Assembly (NCBI RefSeq): GCF_000820045.1
Contig: NZ_CDBJ01000012.1
Span: 1 to 35,178 of the forward strand
Origin: Aeromonas rivuli
GTDB taxonomy: Bacteria > Pseudomonadota > Gammaproteobacteria > Enterobacterales > Aeromonadaceae
Direction of reading: 5' to 3'
DNA: 35,178 nucleotides
Shown: in pieces, positions 22,690 through 33,132 of the stretch
Numbering within the stretch: position 1 is the first letter of the stretch
How the letters are laid out: the number at the start of each line of letters is the position of its first letter
The notes under the pieces: generated by a model
Databases searched by the model: none
Seen by the model: only the letters and a program-made list of their open reading frames with translations
Told to the model about the DNA's origin: nothing
Position numbers and translations under genes: made by a program

Positions 22690-23976
22690 TCAGCGCTGCT
22701 CCAGAGGGGTGAATTCACGCTCGGACGCGCCGACATAGAGCTGACGCGGGCGGCCAATCTTCTGATCCGGATCAGACAGCATCTCGTTCCAGTGGGCAAT
22801 CCAGCCAATGGTACGGGACATGGCGAAGATCACGGTGAACATGGTGATCGGGATGCCGATGGCCTTCATGATGATGCCGGAGTAGAAGTCCACGTTCGGG
22901 TAGAGCTTCTTCTCGATGAAGTAGGGGTCGGACAGCGCAATGCGTTCCAGTTCCATGGCCACGGCCAGCAGCGGATCCTTGATCTGCAGCTCTTCGAGTA
23001 CCTCGTGGCAGGTCTGACGCATGACCTGGGCACGGGGATCGTGGTTCTTGTAGACCCGATGACCAAAGCCCATGAGGCGGAAAGGATCGTTCTTGTCCTT
23101 GGCCTTCTCGATGAACTCGGGGATGCGCTCCACGGAGCCAATCTCTTCGAGCATCTTGAGACAGGCTTCGTTGGCACCACCGTGGGCCGGACCCCACAGG
23201 GAGGCGATCCCGGCGGAGATACAGGCGAAGGGGTTGGCGCCAGAGGAGCCCGCCAGTCGCACGGTAGAGGTGGAGGCGTTCTGCTCGTGATCCGCATGCA
23301 GGGTAAAGATGCGATCCATGGCGCGCTCGACGATGGGGTTGACCTTGTACTCTTCGGTCGGCACCCCAAACATCATATGCAGGAAGTTGCCCGCATAGGA
23401 GAGGCCGTTGCGCGGATGCATGAAGGGCTGGCCGACCGAGTATTTGTAACTCATGGCAGCCAGGGTCGGCATCTTGGAGAGCAGGCGGAAGGCGCAGATC
23501 TCGCGGTGCTGTTCGTTGTTGATGTCCAGCGCGTCATGATAGAAGGCGGACAGGGCACCGACCACACCACACATGATGGCCATGGGGTGGGCATCACGGC
23601 GGAAGCCGCGGAAGAAGTAAACGATCTGTTCATGGACCATGGTATGGCGCATGACCATGCGTTCGAACTCGGCGTACTGGGCCTTGGTCGGCGCTTCGCC
23701 GTAGAGCAGTATGTAGCAGACTTCCAGATAGCTAGCTTGGGTAGCCAACTGGGCAATGGGGTAACCACGGTGCAGCAAGACACCTTGATCGCCATCGATG
23801 TAAGTAATGGAGGATTTACAAGAACCTGTGGCCATAAAGCCGGGGTCGAAGGTGAAATAGCCCTGAGCGCCCAATTTTCTGACGTCAATCACATCGGGTC
23901 CCAGGGTTCCGGACAGGATCGGCAGTTCGACCGGCTCTTTTCCGGGTAAGTGTAGGGTGGCTATTTTATCAGCCAT
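22690..23976 (-). CDS. gltA: citrate synthase (type II)
   Basis: GltA condenses acetyl-CoA and oxaloacetate to citrate, the entry step of the TCA cycle. The 428-residue protein matches the hexameric NADH-regulated type of gammaproteobacteria (E. coli 427). The catalytic residues sit in the expected contexts: His in [15 protein letters not shown], His in GPAHGGANE, the [13 protein letters not shown] block, and Asp in VDFYSGII. The frame is open 49 codons upstream, but ATG 23976 is chosen for its AAGGAG and its alignment with E. coli (MADKIATL). It is divergent from sdhC, as in E. coli. A TTGACA promoter lies about 120 bp upstream, leaving a leader of about 110 nt. Confidence 0.98.
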   Translation of the reverse strand: MADKIATLHLPGKEPVELPILSGTLGPDVIDVRKLGAQGYFTFDPGFMATGSCKSSITYIDGDQGVLLHRGYPIAQLATQASYLEVCYILLYGEAPTKAQYAEFERMVMRHTMVHEQIVYFFRGFRRDAHPMAIMCGVVGALSAFYHDALDINNEQHREICAFRLLSKMPTLAAMSYKYSVGQPFMHPRNGLSYAGNFLHMMFGVPTEEYKVNPIVERAMDRIFTLHADHEQNASTSTVRLAGSSGANPFACISAGIASLWGPAHGGANEACLKMLEEIGSVERIPEFIEKAKDKNDPFRLMGFGHRVYKNHDPRAQVMRQTCHEVLEELQIKDPLLAVAMELERIALSDPYFIEKKLYPNVDFYSGIIMKAIGIPITMFTVIFAMSRTIGWIAHWNEMLSDPDQKIGRPRQLYVGASEREFTPLEQR

Positions 23977-24093
23977 AGCACGTCTCCTTTGCTCTTTTAT
24001 AATTAGTTCCAGTCGTACTCTATTACGAGATTGATGACTCAGGCAAAAGGGTTTCTCACCCTTTTCTTCCCCGGGGGGCGGCTGGAGCGCCTT

Positions 24094-24123
24094 ATTTGAA
24101 CCAGAGATCCCCCTCCTTGTCAA
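24094..24123 (-). promoter_or_regulatory. gltA promoter
   Basis: On the minus strand a perfect TTGACA (plus 24118-24123) is followed after 18 bp by TCAAAT (plus 24094-24099), predicting a start near 24087. Confidence 0.55.
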
Positions 24124-24206
24124 TTTTGCTGAATGATCATTAATGCCTTGTTAAACAGGATGTGAGATCTGGTTTACGGTTTTGGGTTTTCTTTGTAGCT
24201 ATTTGA

Positions 24207-24235
24207 TTGTCATTGGTTAAGCCCGCCGATATACT
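24207..24235 (+). promoter_or_regulatory. sdhC operon promoter
   Basis: TTGTCA (24207-24212) and TATACT (24230-24235) are separated by exactly 17 bp, predicting a start near 24242. The resulting leader before sdhC is about 170 nt, long enough for regulation by small RNAs, as known for sdhC in enterobacteria. Confidence 0.65.
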
Positions 24236-24290
24236 GCGCCTCGTGGGTGATGGCTGTCGGTGTTTGAAACGCTTTCGCAAAGCCAGATGT

Positions 24291-24309
24291 GATAATGAAA
24301 ATGTTATTT
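24291..24309 (+). promoter_or_regulatory. Fur-box-like sequence in the sdhC leader
   Basis: GATAATGAAAATGTTATTT matches 13 of 19 positions of the Fur consensus GATAATGATAATCATTATC, with the left half best. The site is downstream of the predicted promoter. Confidence 0.25.
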
Positions 24310-24332
24310 TTGGCTTTTCCGAGTTGTTTTGG

Positions 24333-24348
24333 TAACAAAAACCTAACA
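24333..24348 (-). promoter_or_regulatory. ArcA-like direct repeat in the sdhC leader
   Basis: On the minus strand TGTTA occurs twice with an 11-bp period (TGTTA-N6-TGTTA), the spacing used by ArcA-P. ArcA repression of sdh operons is established in E. coli; the site here lies about 100 bp downstream of the predicted start. Confidence 0.35.
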
Positions 24349-24410
24349 AATGCCACTCCGTGCCCTCAATAGTTTGTGAAAACAATAACTAACGTGCTCA
24401 ATGGAGCTGA

Positions 24411-24800
24411 GTGGGCAAAGCCGTGAAAAATAAACAGAGACCTGTAAACCTCGACCTACAGACTATCAGCTTTCCTGTCACCGCCATCGCTTCCATCTTG
24501 CATCGTGTCTCAGGGGTGATCACCTTTGTGGCGCTTTCCATCTTGCTGTGGATGCTTGGTACTTCCCTTTCCTCTCCCGAGGGTTTTGACACAGTGATGT
24601 CCATCCTGGACAACATCCTGGTCAAACTCGTGTTCTGGGGGATCCTGACGGCGCTCGCCTACCACATCGTGCTTGGTATACGTCACCTGATCATGGATAT
24701 GGGCTATTGGGAAGAGTTGGAATCCGGCTCACAGAGCGCCCGTGTGGCCTTCGTGATCACCGGCGTTTTGGCGGTATTGGCGGGGGTACTGGTATGGTAA
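24411..24800 (+). CDS. sdhC: succinate dehydrogenase cytochrome b556 subunit
   Basis: SdhC is one of the two membrane anchors of complex II. It binds heme b and helps form the quinone site. The 129-residue protein aligns closely with E. coli Sdh[13 protein letters not shown] is followed by three transmembrane helices, with the quinone-site Ser28 and Arg32 in [10 protein letters not shown] and the heme ligand His85 in [12 protein letters not shown]. The start is GTG: GTG 24411 has GGAG four bases upstream, and a second in-frame GTG lies at 24423. The stop overlaps the sdhD start by 7 nt. It is the first gene of sdhCDAB-sucABCD. Confidence 0.96.
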   Translation: MGKAVKNKQRPVNLDLQTISFPVTAIASILHRVSGVITFVALSILLWMLGTSLSSPEGFDTVMSILDNILVKLVFWGILTALAYHIVLGIRHLIMDMGYWEELESGSQSARVAFVITGVLAVLAGVLVW

Positions 24801-25138
24801 CCAATTCTGCAACCTTCGGGCGCAGCGGCGTTCACGATTACATCCTGATCCGCGCCACCGCACTCATCATGACGTTTTACACCCTCTATCTGGTGGGATT
24901 CGTCGCCTTCAACGACATCACCTATGACGTTTGGGTCGGCTTCTTCGCCAGTACCTTCACCAAGGTGTTCACCCTGTTGGCCCTGTTCTCTGTGCTGATC
25001 CATGCCTGGATCGGTCTGTGGCAGGTGCTGACCGACTATATCAAGCCGGTAGGTCTGCGGGGCGCGCTGCAATTTGCCCTGGTAGTGGTCTTGTTTGTCT
25101 ATCTGATGACGGCGTTCGTCGTGCTGTGGGGTGTATAA
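24794..25138 (+). CDS. sdhD: succinate dehydrogenase membrane anchor subunit
   Basis: SdhD is the second anchor of complex II, pairing with SdhC. The 114-residue protein has three hydrophobic helices. The conserved [16 protein letters not shown] carries His70 and the quinone-site residues Asp81 and Tyr82 (E. coli His71, Asp82 and Tyr83). E. coli SdhD is 115 residues. The ATG overlaps the end of sdhC by 7 nt, implying translational coupling, and sdhA begins one base after its stop codon. Confidence 0.96.
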   Translation: MVTNSATFGRSGVHDYILIRATALIMTFYTLYLVGFVAFNDITYDVWVGFFASTFTKVFTLLALFSVLIHAWIGLWQVLTDYIKPVGLRGALQFALVVVLFVYLMTAFVVLWGV

Positions 25139-25139
25139 G

Positions 25140-26906
25140 GTGACTATTCCAACTCGTGAATTTGATGCCGTGGTGATTGGCGCCGGTGGCGCTGGCATGC
25201 GCGCTGCGCTGCAAATCGCCCAATCTGGCAAGAGCTGTGCCTTGCTGTCCAAGGTGTTCCCGACTCGCTCTCATACCGTATCCGCCCAGGGCGGTATCAC
25301 GGTTGCTCTGGGCAACGCCCATGACGACAACTGGCAATGGCACATGTATGACACGGTCAAAGGTTCCGATTACATCGGTGATCAGGAAGCCATCGAATAC
25401 ATGTGCAAGACGGGCCCGGAAGCTGTCTACGAGCTGGAGAACATGGGCTTGCCCTTCTCCCGCTTCGACAACGGCCGTGTCTATCAACGCCCCTTCGGCG
25501 GCCAGTCCAAGAATTTCGGTGGTGAGCAGGCCGCCCGTACTGCTGCTGCGGCAGACCGTACCGGTCACGCCCTGCTACACACCCTCTATCAACAGAACGT
25601 GAAGAGCAAGACCACCGTCTTCTCCGAGTGGTATGCCCTGGACTTGGTCAAGAACCAGGATGGCCACATCGTTGGCTGCACCGCCATCGACATGGAGAGC
25701 GGTGAAGTCGTCTACTTCAAGGCCAAGGCCACCGTGCTCGCCACTGGCGGCGCCGGTCGCATCTACCAGTCCACCACCAACGCCCACATCAACACCGGTG
25801 ACGGTGTCGGCATGGCGCTGCGCGCCGGGGTCGGTGTGCAGGACATGGAGTTCTGGCAGTTCCACCCGACCGGTATCGCCGGGGCAGGGGTGCTGGTCAC
25901 CGAAGGGTGCCGCGGTGAAGGCGGTTACCTGCTCAACAAAGACGGTGAGCGCTTCATGGAGCGTTATGCCCCCAACGCCAAAGACCTGGCCGGTCGTGAC
26001 GTGGTGGCCCGTTCCATCATGATCGAGATCCGTGAAGGCCGTGGCTGCGATGGCCCCTGGGGTCCGCACGTCAAGCTCAAGCTGGATCACCTCGGCAAAG
26101 AGGTGCTCGAATCTCGTCTGCCAGGCATCTGCGAGCTGTCGCGTACCTTTGCCCACGTGGATCCGGTCGTCGAGCCTGTCCCTGTCATCCCGACCTGCCA
26201 CTACATGATGGGCGGCGTGCCGACCAGCGTGAATGGTCAATGTCTGAGTCAGGACAAGGACGGCAATGACGTGCCCGTGGTCGGTCTGTTCGCCGTGGGT
26301 GAAATCGCCTGCGTCTCCGTACACGGTGCCAACCGTCTGGGCGGCAACTCCCTGCTGGATCTCATCGTGTTCGGCCGCGCAGCCGGTATTCACCTGGTCA
26401 ATACCCTGGGCGACATGGAGCATGGCCGCGAGGCGTCAGAAGCCGATCTAGAGGCTGCCTTGACCCGCTTCAATCGTTGGGAAGCCAACCGTGATGGCGA
26501 AGATCCCGCCCAGATCCGCAAGGACCTGCAGGACTGTATGCAGCGCAACTTCTCGGTGTTCCGCGAAGGGGATGCCATGGCAGAAGGGCTGGCCGAGCTG
26601 AAGCGCATCCGCGAGCGTCTCAAAAATGCCCGTCTGGATGACACCTCCAAGGAGTTCAACACCCAGCGCATCGAATGTCTGGAGCTGGACAACCTGATGG
26701 AGACGGCGTTTGCCACTGCGGTTGCGGCTAACTTCCGTACCGAGAGCCGGGGCGCCCACAGCCGCTTCGACTTCCCGGAGCGTGACGATGAGGGTTGGCT
26801 GTGCCACAGCCTCTACCATCCGGACACTGAGTCCATGACCCGCCGTGCGGTCAATATGTCTCCGAAAACTCGCGAGGCCTTCCCACCCAAGGTGCGGACT
26901 TACTGA
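25140..26906 (+). CDS. sdhA: succinate dehydrogenase flavoprotein subunit
   Basis: SdhA oxidises succinate to fumarate using covalently bound FAD at the cytoplasmic face of complex II. The 588-residue protein has the dinucleotide fold [14 protein letters not shown] at 11-24, the flavinylated His45 in [10 protein letters not shown], the active-site HPTG region with TEGCRGEGG, and the [14 protein letters not shown] block. GTG 25140 is chosen as start because it gives exactly the E. coli length and places the FAD-linked histidine at residue 45, as in E. coli. GTG 25131 in the same frame is an alternative that overlaps sdhD. A 94-bp gap with a palindromic insertion separates it from sdhB. Confidence 0.97.
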   Translation: MTIPTREFDAVVIGAGGAGMRAALQIAQSGKSCALLSKVFPTRSHTVSAQGGITVALGNAHDDNWQWHMYDTVKGSDYIGDQEAIEYMCKTGPEAVYELENMGLPFSRFDNGRVYQRPFGGQSKNFGGEQAARTAAAADRTGHALLHTLYQQNVKSKTTVFSEWYALDLVKNQDGHIVGCTAIDMESGEVVYFKAKATVLATGGAGRIYQSTTNAHINTGDGVGMALRAGVGVQDMEFWQFHPTGIAGAGVLVTEGCRGEGGYLLNKDGERFMERYAPNAKDLAGRDVVARSIMIEIREGRGCDGPWGPHVKLKLDHLGKEVLESRLPGICELSRTFAHVDPVVEPVPVIPTCHYMMGGVPTSVNGQCLSQDKDGNDVPVVGLFAVGEIACVSVHGANRLGGNSLLDLIVFGRAAGIHLVNTLGDMEHGREASEADLEAALTRFNRWEANRDGEDPAQIRKDLQDCMQRNFSVFREGDAMAEGLAELKRIRERLKNARLDDTSKEFNTQRIECLELDNLMETAFATAVAANFRTESRGAHSRFDFPERDDEGWLCHSLYHPDTESMTRRAVNMSPKTREAFPPKVRTY

Positions 26907-26990
26907 TTGCGGAACCACGCCTGGCCGGTCTATGAAGAGGTGGGAGGCATTCCCATCTCTCATCGAAGGCGTGGACATATTGATTGCGGA
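26904..26990 (+). repeat. palindromic insertion in the sdhA-sdhB gap (MITE/REP-like)
   Basis: The 10-mer TGATTGCGGA occurs at 26904-26913 (including the sdhA stop codon) and again at 26981-26990, just before sdhB. The 67 bp between them form nested inverted repeats: an outer 8-bp stem (CCACGCCT 26915-26922 with AGGCGTGG 26967-26974) and an inner 9-bp stem (26937-26945 with 26951-26959, one G-U pair). Removing one 10-mer plus the insert leaves a 17-nt gap with GGAG before sdhB. This reads as a small mobile palindrome with target-site duplication. Confidence 0.65.
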
Positions 26991-27000
26991 GCAAAGCACA

Positions 27001-27717
27001 ATGAACGTCACATTCTCGGTATATCGCTATAACCCGGACGTTGATAACGCCCCCCATATGAAGGATTATCGTCTTGATATTCCTGAAGGTTCCGACATGA
27101 TGGTGCTCGATGCACTGATCCAGTTGAAAGAGCTGGATCCCACCTTGTCCTTCCGCCGCTCTTGCCGCGAAGGGGTCTGTGGATCGGACGGCATCAACAT
27201 GAATGGCAAGAACGGTCTTGCCTGTATCACCCCGCTGTCGGATCTGCTGAAGAAGGGTAGCAAGGTGGTGATCCGCCCCTTGCCAGGCCTGCCGGTGATC
27301 CGGGATCTGGTGATAGACATGACCCAGTTCTACACCCAGTGGGAGAAGGTGAAACCCTTCCTCATCAATGAAGATAAATTGCCGCCCGTGCGTGAGCACC
27401 TGCAATCCCCTGAAGAGCGTGCCAAGCTCGACGGCCTGTACGAATGCATCCTCTGTGCCTGCTGCTCGACCTCTTGCCCCTCCTTCTGGTGGAACCCGGA
27501 TAAGTTCATCGGCCCCGCTGGCCTGCTCGCCGCCTACCGCTGGTTGGCCGACAGCCGCGACAGTGCAGCGACCGAGCGTCTGGGCAATCTGGATGATGCC
27601 TTCAGCGTCTTCCGTTGCCACAGCATCATGAACTGCGTGAGCGTTTGTCCCAAGGGCTTGAACCCGACCAAGGCCATCGGTCACATCAAGTCGATGTTGC
27701 TTAATCGGGCTGTGTAA
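27001..27717 (+). CDS. sdhB: succinate dehydrogenase iron-sulfur subunit
   Basis: SdhB carries the three Fe-S clusters that pass electrons from SdhA to the quinone site. The 238-residue protein has the same length as E. coli SdhB. The [2Fe-2S] ligands are Cys55 and Cys60, Asp63 replacing a cysteine as in E. coli, and Cys75. The [4Fe-4S] and [3Fe-4S] clusters are bound through CILCACCSTSCP and the CHSIMNCVSVCPKGLNP block. The frame is open upstream to 26845, but ATG 27001 is chosen because of the preceding GGAG and the match to the E. coli start. Confidence 0.97.
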   Translation: MNVTFSVYRYNPDVDNAPHMKDYRLDIPEGSDMMVLDALIQLKELDPTLSFRRSCREGVCGSDGINMNGKNGLACITPLSDLLKKGSKVVIRPLPGLPVIRDLVIDMTQFYTQWEKVKPFLINEDKLPPVREHLQSPEERAKLDGLYECILCACCSTSCPSFWWNPDKFIGPAGLLAAYRWLADSRDSAATERLGNLDDAFSVFRCHSIMNCVSVCPKGLNPTKAIGHIKSMLLNRAV

Positions 27718-27724
27718 TAAGCCA

Positions 27725-27750
27725 GGGCCCCGCCGCAAGGGCAGGGGCCC
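27725..27750 (+). other. GC-rich stem-loop between sdhB and sucA
   Basis: GGGCCCCGCC (27725-27734) pairs with GGC-A-GGGGCCC (27740-27750, one bulged A) around a GCAAG loop. No U-run follows, so it is more likely an mRNA-stability or processing element than a terminator. The sdhB-sucA gap is 127 bp. Confidence 0.6.
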
Positions 27751-27844
27751 GACCTCTGGATGGCCACTCAACCCCTGGAAGGGTGGCTGTTTGACCCCTA
27801 CAAAAACTGCCAAGCGGCAGTGACAAGAAGTACAAGGGATAGAC

Positions 27845-30655
27845 ATGCATAACGGCGTGATGAAGGCCTGGTTGGAGTCATCTCACCTGGCTGGTGCGAA
27901 TGCAAGCTATATAGAGGATTTGTACGAATCCTTCCTGGACGATCCCGAATCCGTCGCCGACGAGTGGCGCAGCATTTTTGCTTCGCTGCCCCAAGTCAAT
28001 GGTCACGCGGTCGAACAACCCCACTCTCAGGTCCGCGATTATTTCCGTCGTCTGGCCAAGGACCCCTCCCGTTTCAGTGCCGCCGTGTCCGATCCGCAAG
28101 TGGATGCCAAACAGGTGCGGGTACTGCAACTGATCAATGCCTTCCGTTTCCGTGGTCACCAGAACGCCAAGCTGGATCCCCTCGGTCTCTGGGCCCGGGA
28201 AACCGTTGCCGAACTCGATCCGGCTTTCCATAACCTGCAGGGCGCAGACATGGGGGCCACCTTCAATGTGGGTTCCTACGCCATCGGTCGCGAGACCATG
28301 GTGCTCTCCGATCTCGTCGCCTCGCTCAAGAAGACCTATTGCGGCTCCATCGGCGCCGACTATATGCACCTCACCTCCACCGAAGAGAAGCGTTGGCTGC
28401 AAGACCGCCTCGAATCCATCGAAGGGAAGGGCAGCTATAGCCTGGAAGAGAAGACCCGCATCCTCGAGAACTTGACCGCCGCCGAAGGGCTGGAAAAATA
28501 CCTGGGTGCCAAGTTCCCCGGCGCCAAGCGTTTCTCTCTGGAAGGGGGCGATGCCATGGTGCCCATGCTCAAGGAGCTGATCCGTCGCGCCGGTGAGCAG
28601 GGTTGCAAGGAAGCCGTCATCGGCATGGCCCACCGTGGCCGCCTCAACGTACTGATCAACGTGCTTGGCAAGCGTGCTCAGGAGCTGTTTGACGAGTTCG
28701 CCGGCAAGCATGGCGAGTCCTGGGGCACCGGGGATGTGAAGTACCACATGGGCTTCTCCTCCGATTTCGCCACCCCGGGCGGCAACGTCCACCTGGCGCT
28801 GGCTTTCAACCCTTCTCACCTCGAAATCGTCAACCCTGTGGTCATCGGCTCCGTCCGTGCCCGCATGGACAGACGGGGTGACAAGGATGGCGCAAGCGTC
28901 TTGCCCATCACCATCCACGGTGACTCGGCCATCGCCGGGCAAGGGGTGGTCGCCGAGACCTTCAACATGTCCCAGACCCGTGCCTATGGCGTCGGCGGGA
29001 CAGTGCGCATCGTCATCAACAACCAGGTGGGTTTCACCACCTCCAACATGCGTGACGTGCGCTCCACCGAATATTGCACCGACATCGCCAAGGCCGTTCA
29101 GGCCCCAGTGCTGCACGTCAATGGTGACGATCCGGAAGCCGTGGTGCTGGTCACCCAGATTGCCCTGGATTACCGCAACACCTTCAAGCGTGACGTGGTG
29201 ATCGAGCTGGTCTGCTACCGTCGTCACGGTCACAACGAGGCCGACGAGCCGAGTGCGACTCAGCCCTTGATGTACCAGAAGATCAAGCAGCATCCGACCC
29301 CGCGCAAGATCTACGCCGATCAGCTGGTTGCCGAAGGCATCGTCAGTCAGGAACTGGCGACCGCTCAGGTCAACGAGTACCGCGATGCCCTGGACAAAGG
29401 GGAGCGGGTGGTCAAAGAGTGGCGCCCCATGGAGTTGCACTCCGTCGACTGGTCCCCGTATCTGGGTCACGACTGGGCCATGTCCTATGACGCCGGTCTG
29501 CCCCTCGACGAACTCAAATCCTTGGGTGAGCGGGTCAGCCAGTATCCGGTGGCGCATCAGTTGCAGCGTCAGGTCGAGAAGATTTATGAAGACAGGCGCA
29601 CCATGGCCGCCGGCGACAAGCTGCTGGACTGGGGCTTCGCCGAGACCCTGGCCTACGCCAGCCTGGTCGACAAGGGTTCCCGCATCCGCATCACCGGGCA
29701 GGATTCCGGCCGTGGCACCTTCTTCCACCGCCATGCGGTACTGCACAACCAGAAAGATGCCAGCACCTATACCCCGCTGTGCAACATCAGTGATGAACAA
29801 GGTCCGTTCGAGGTGTACGACTCTGTGCTCTCCGAAGAGGCTGTGCTGGCGTTCGAGTACGGTTACGCCACCACTGAGCCGACCGGTCTGACCATCTGGG
29901 AAGCGCAGTTTGGCGACTTTGCCAACGGTGCCCAGGTGGTGATCGATCAGTTCCTCTCCTCCGGTGAGCAGAAGTGGGGCCGGATGTGTGGCCTGACCAT
30001 GCTGCTGCCCCACGGCTACGAGGGCCAGGGCCCGGAGCACTCCTCCGCCCGTCTGGAGCGCTACTTGCAGATGTGCGCCGAGCACAACATGCAGGTCTGT
30101 GTACCCTCCAACCCGGCCCAGGTCTACCACATGCTGCGTCGCCAGGTGATCCGTCCCATGCGTCGTCCGCTGATCGTGATGTCGCCCAAGTCCCTGCTGC
30201 GCCACCCGCTGGCGGTCAGCAAGCTCGAAGAGCTGGCAGAGGGGACCTTCCAGAATGCCATCGGCGAGATCGATGCACTGGATCCCAAAGCCGTCAAGCG
30301 AGTGGTGTTCTGCTCCGGCAAGGTCTACTACGACCTGCTCGATGCCCGTCGCAAGGCCGAGCAGCAGGACGTGGCGCTGGTGCGCATCGAACAGCTCTAC
30401 CCCTTCCCGGAAGCGGAAGTGCGCGCCATCCTCGCCGATTACGCCCACGTCACCGATTTTGTCTGGTGCCAGGAAGAGCCGCAGAACCAGGGCGCCTGGT
30501 ACAGCACCCGTCATCACTACGATGGCGTGCTGCAAGCCGGTGCTACCCTGCGTTACGCCGGTCGTCCGGCCTCCGCCTCACCCGCGGTCGGTTACATGTC
30601 TGTCCACGCCAAGCAGCAGAAAGCCTTGGTGGAAGATGCCCTTACTCTGGCCTAA
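27845..30655 (+). CDS. sucA: 2-oxoglutarate dehydrogenase E1 component
   Basis: SucA is the thiamine-diphosphate-dependent decarboxylase that starts the 2-oxoglutarate dehydrogenase reaction and reductively succinylates the lipoyl group of SucB. The 936-residue protein is the usual size (E. coli 933). The N-terminus MHNGVMKAWLESSHLAGANASYIEDLYESFL matches the E. coli segment that docks on E2. Active-site blocks include GMAHRGRLNVL, the HGDSAIAGQGVV stretch, the cofactor-binding NNQVGFTT, and the GQDSGRGTFFHRHAVLHNQ block in the pyrimidine-binding domain. AAGGGAT lies before ATG 27845. The stop is 33 bp before sucB. Confidence 0.98.
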   Translation: MHNGVMKAWLESSHLAGANASYIEDLYESFLDDPESVADEWRSIFASLPQVNGHAVEQPHSQVRDYFRRLAKDPSRFSAAVSDPQVDAKQVRVLQLINAFRFRGHQNAKLDPLGLWARETVAELDPAFHNLQGADMGATFNVGSYAIGRETMVLSDLVASLKKTYCGSIGADYMHLTSTEEKRWLQDRLESIEGKGSYSLEEKTRILENLTAAEGLEKYLGAKFPGAKRFSLEGGDAMVPMLKELIRRAGEQGCKEAVIGMAHRGRLNVLINVLGKRAQELFDEFAGKHGESWGTGDVKYHMGFSSDFATPGGNVHLALAFNPSHLEIVNPVVIGSVRARMDRRGDKDGASVLPITIHGDSAIAGQGVVAETFNMSQTRAYGVGGTVRIVINNQVGFTTSNMRDVRSTEYCTDIAKAVQAPVLHVNGDDPEAVVLVTQIALDYRNTFKRDVVIELVCYRRHGHNEADEPSATQPLMYQKIKQHPTPRKIYADQLVAEGIVSQELATAQVNEYRDALDKGERVVKEWRPMELHSVDWSPYLGHDWAMSYDAGLPLDELKSLGERVSQYPVAHQLQRQVEKIYEDRRTMAAGDKLLDWGFAETLAYASLVDKGSRIRITGQDSGRGTFFHRHAVLHNQKDASTYTPLCNISDEQGPFEVYDSVLSEEAVLAFEYGYATTEPTGLTIWEAQFGDFANGAQVVIDQFLSSGEQKWGRMCGLTMLLPHGYEGQGPEHSSARLERYLQMCAEHNMQVCVPSNPAQVYHMLRRQVIRPMRRPLIVMSPKSLLRHPLAVSKLEELAEGTFQNAIGEIDALDPKAVKRVVFCSGKVYYDLLDARRKAEQQDVALVRIEQLYPFPEAEVRAILADYAHVTDFVWCQEEPQNQGAWYSTRHHYDGVLQAGATLRYAGRPASASPAVGYMSVHAKQQKALVEDALTLA

Positions 30656-30688
30656 GCCCTGAACAAGAAGTAACAAGGAACTGATTAC

Positions 30689-31873
30689 ATGACTATCGAG
30701 ATCAAGGTACCGGACCTGCCGGAATCAGTGGCCGACGCCACCATCGCCACCTGGCACAAGCGCCCAGGGGATCTGGTTGCCCGTGATGAAGTACTGGTCG
30801 ACATCGAGACCGACAAGGTTGTCCTGGAAGTCCCGGCGCCGGAAGCCGGTATTCTCGGTGACATCCTGCAGGCCGAAGGGGCGACCGTGCTCTCCCGCCA
30901 GCTGATCGCCATGCTCAAGGCCGCCCCCGTGGCGGGCGAAGAGACCAAAGAGAAGCCGGTCGAGGCCTCGGCCGATGCCGCGGGTGACGATCTGAGCCCC
31001 TCGGTGCGCCGTCTGGTGGCCGAACATGCCATCGACGTCGCCAAACTCAGCGGCACCGGCAAGGGTGGTCGCATCACCAAGGAAGACGTGGAAGCCTTTA
31101 TCAAGAGCGGTAACAAGCCTGCCGCCGCGCCGGTGGCCGCTGCCCCGGTCGCCGCGGTGGCACCGCTGGCTGCACGCACCGAGAAGCGCGTGCCCATGAC
31201 CCGCCTGCGCAAGCGCATCGCCGAGCGTCTGCTGGAGGCCAAGAACACCACCGCCATGCTGACTACCTTCAACGAGATCAACATGGCGCCGATCATGAAG
31301 CTGCGTAAGCAGTACGGCGAGATCTTCGAGAAGAAACACGGCATCAAGCTGGGCTTCATGTCCTTCTACGTCAAGGCCGTGGTCGAATCCCTCAAGCGCT
31401 ACCCGGAAGTGAATGCGGCGCTCGACGGTGATGACGTCGTCTATCACAACTACTTCGATGTCAGCATCGCCGTCTCCACCCCCCGTGGCCTGGTGACGCC
31501 GGTACTGCGCGATTGCGACAGCATGAGCCTGGCCGACATCGAAAAAGCCATCAAGGAGCTGGCCGGCAAGGGCCGCGACGGCAAACTGACCGTCGATGAG
31601 CTGACCGGTGGCAACTTCACCATCACCAACGGTGGTGTGTTCGGTTCCCTGATGTCCACGCCGATTATCAACCCGCCGCAAAGCGCCATCCTGGGGATGC
31701 ACAAGATCCAGGACCGCCCGATGGCGGTAAACGGCCAGGTGGAAATCCTGCCGATGATGTACCTGGCCCTCTCCTACGATCACCGTATCGTCGACGGTCG
31801 TGAGTCGGTGGGCTTCCTGGTCTCCATCAAGGAGTTGCTGGAAGATCCGACCCGTCTGCTGCTGGACGTCTGA
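30689..31873 (+). CDS. sucB: dihydrolipoyllysine-residue succinyltransferase (E2 of 2-oxoglutarate dehydrogenase)
   Basis: SucB forms the core of the complex and transfers the succinyl group from its lipoyl arm to CoA. The 394-residue protein has one lipoyl domain with the modified Lys43 in [17 protein letters not shown] and a peripheral-subunit-binding domain at about 103-138 ([11 protein letters not shown] through [10 protein letters not shown]). An Ala/Pro-rich linker spans about 144-162, and the catalytic domain ends in [11 protein letters not shown] with His365 and Asp369. Length is typical (E. coli 405, longer linkers). AAGGAAC lies before the ATG. The E3 gene lpd is not in the window. 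Confidence 0.98.
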   Translation: MTIEIKVPDLPESVADATIATWHKRPGDLVARDEVLVDIETDKVVLEVPAPEAGILGDILQAEGATVLSRQLIAMLKAAPVAGEETKEKPVEASADAAGDDLSPSVRRLVAEHAIDVAKLSGTGKGGRITKEDVEAFIKSGNKPAAAPVAAAPVAAVAPLAARTEKRVPMTRLRKRIAERLLEAKNTTAMLTTFNEINMAPIMKLRKQYGEIFEKKHGIKLGFMSFYVKAVVESLKRYPEVNAALDGDDVVYHNYFDVSIAVSTPRGLVTPVLRDCDSMSLADIEKAIKELAGKGRDGKLTVDELTGGNFTITNGGVFGSLMSTPIINPPQSAILGMHKIQDRPMAVNGQVEILPMMYLALSYDHRIVDGRESVGFLVSIKELLEDPTRLLLDV

Positions 31874-31885
31874 TCACACAAGAAT

Positions 31886-31909
31886 ATAGGGGCCTGTCCG
31901 GGCCCCTAT
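31886..31909 (+). other. stem-loop between sucB and sucC
   Basis: ATAGGGGCC (31886-31894) and GGCCCCTAT (31901-31909) form a perfect 9-bp stem with a 6-nt loop in the 92-bp sucB-sucC gap, with no U-run after it. It may set mRNA stability or processing between the dehydrogenase and synthetase parts of the operon. Confidence 0.6.
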
Positions 31910-31965
31910 CGCAGGGGCATTGAGAAACACCCCAACGGATATAACGACAACACGGATAGAACATC

Positions 31966-33131
<1,166 letters not shown>

Positions 33132-33132
<1 letters not shown>

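Noticed and set aside
24150..24170. CRP or second ArcA site between gltA and sdhC
   Set aside because: TGTGA occurs at several places here without a matching TCACA at the right distance, and the TGTTA/TGTGA pair has a 12-bp period, not 11.
27878..30535. Very long minus-strand ORF (885 codons) opposite sucA, and similar long antisense frames opposite guaA, oppA, gltA and sucC
   Set aside because: They mirror high-GC codon structure of strongly recognised genes on the other strand, lack ribosome sites and family similarity, and are His/Gly/Gln-rich in the manner of antisense frames.
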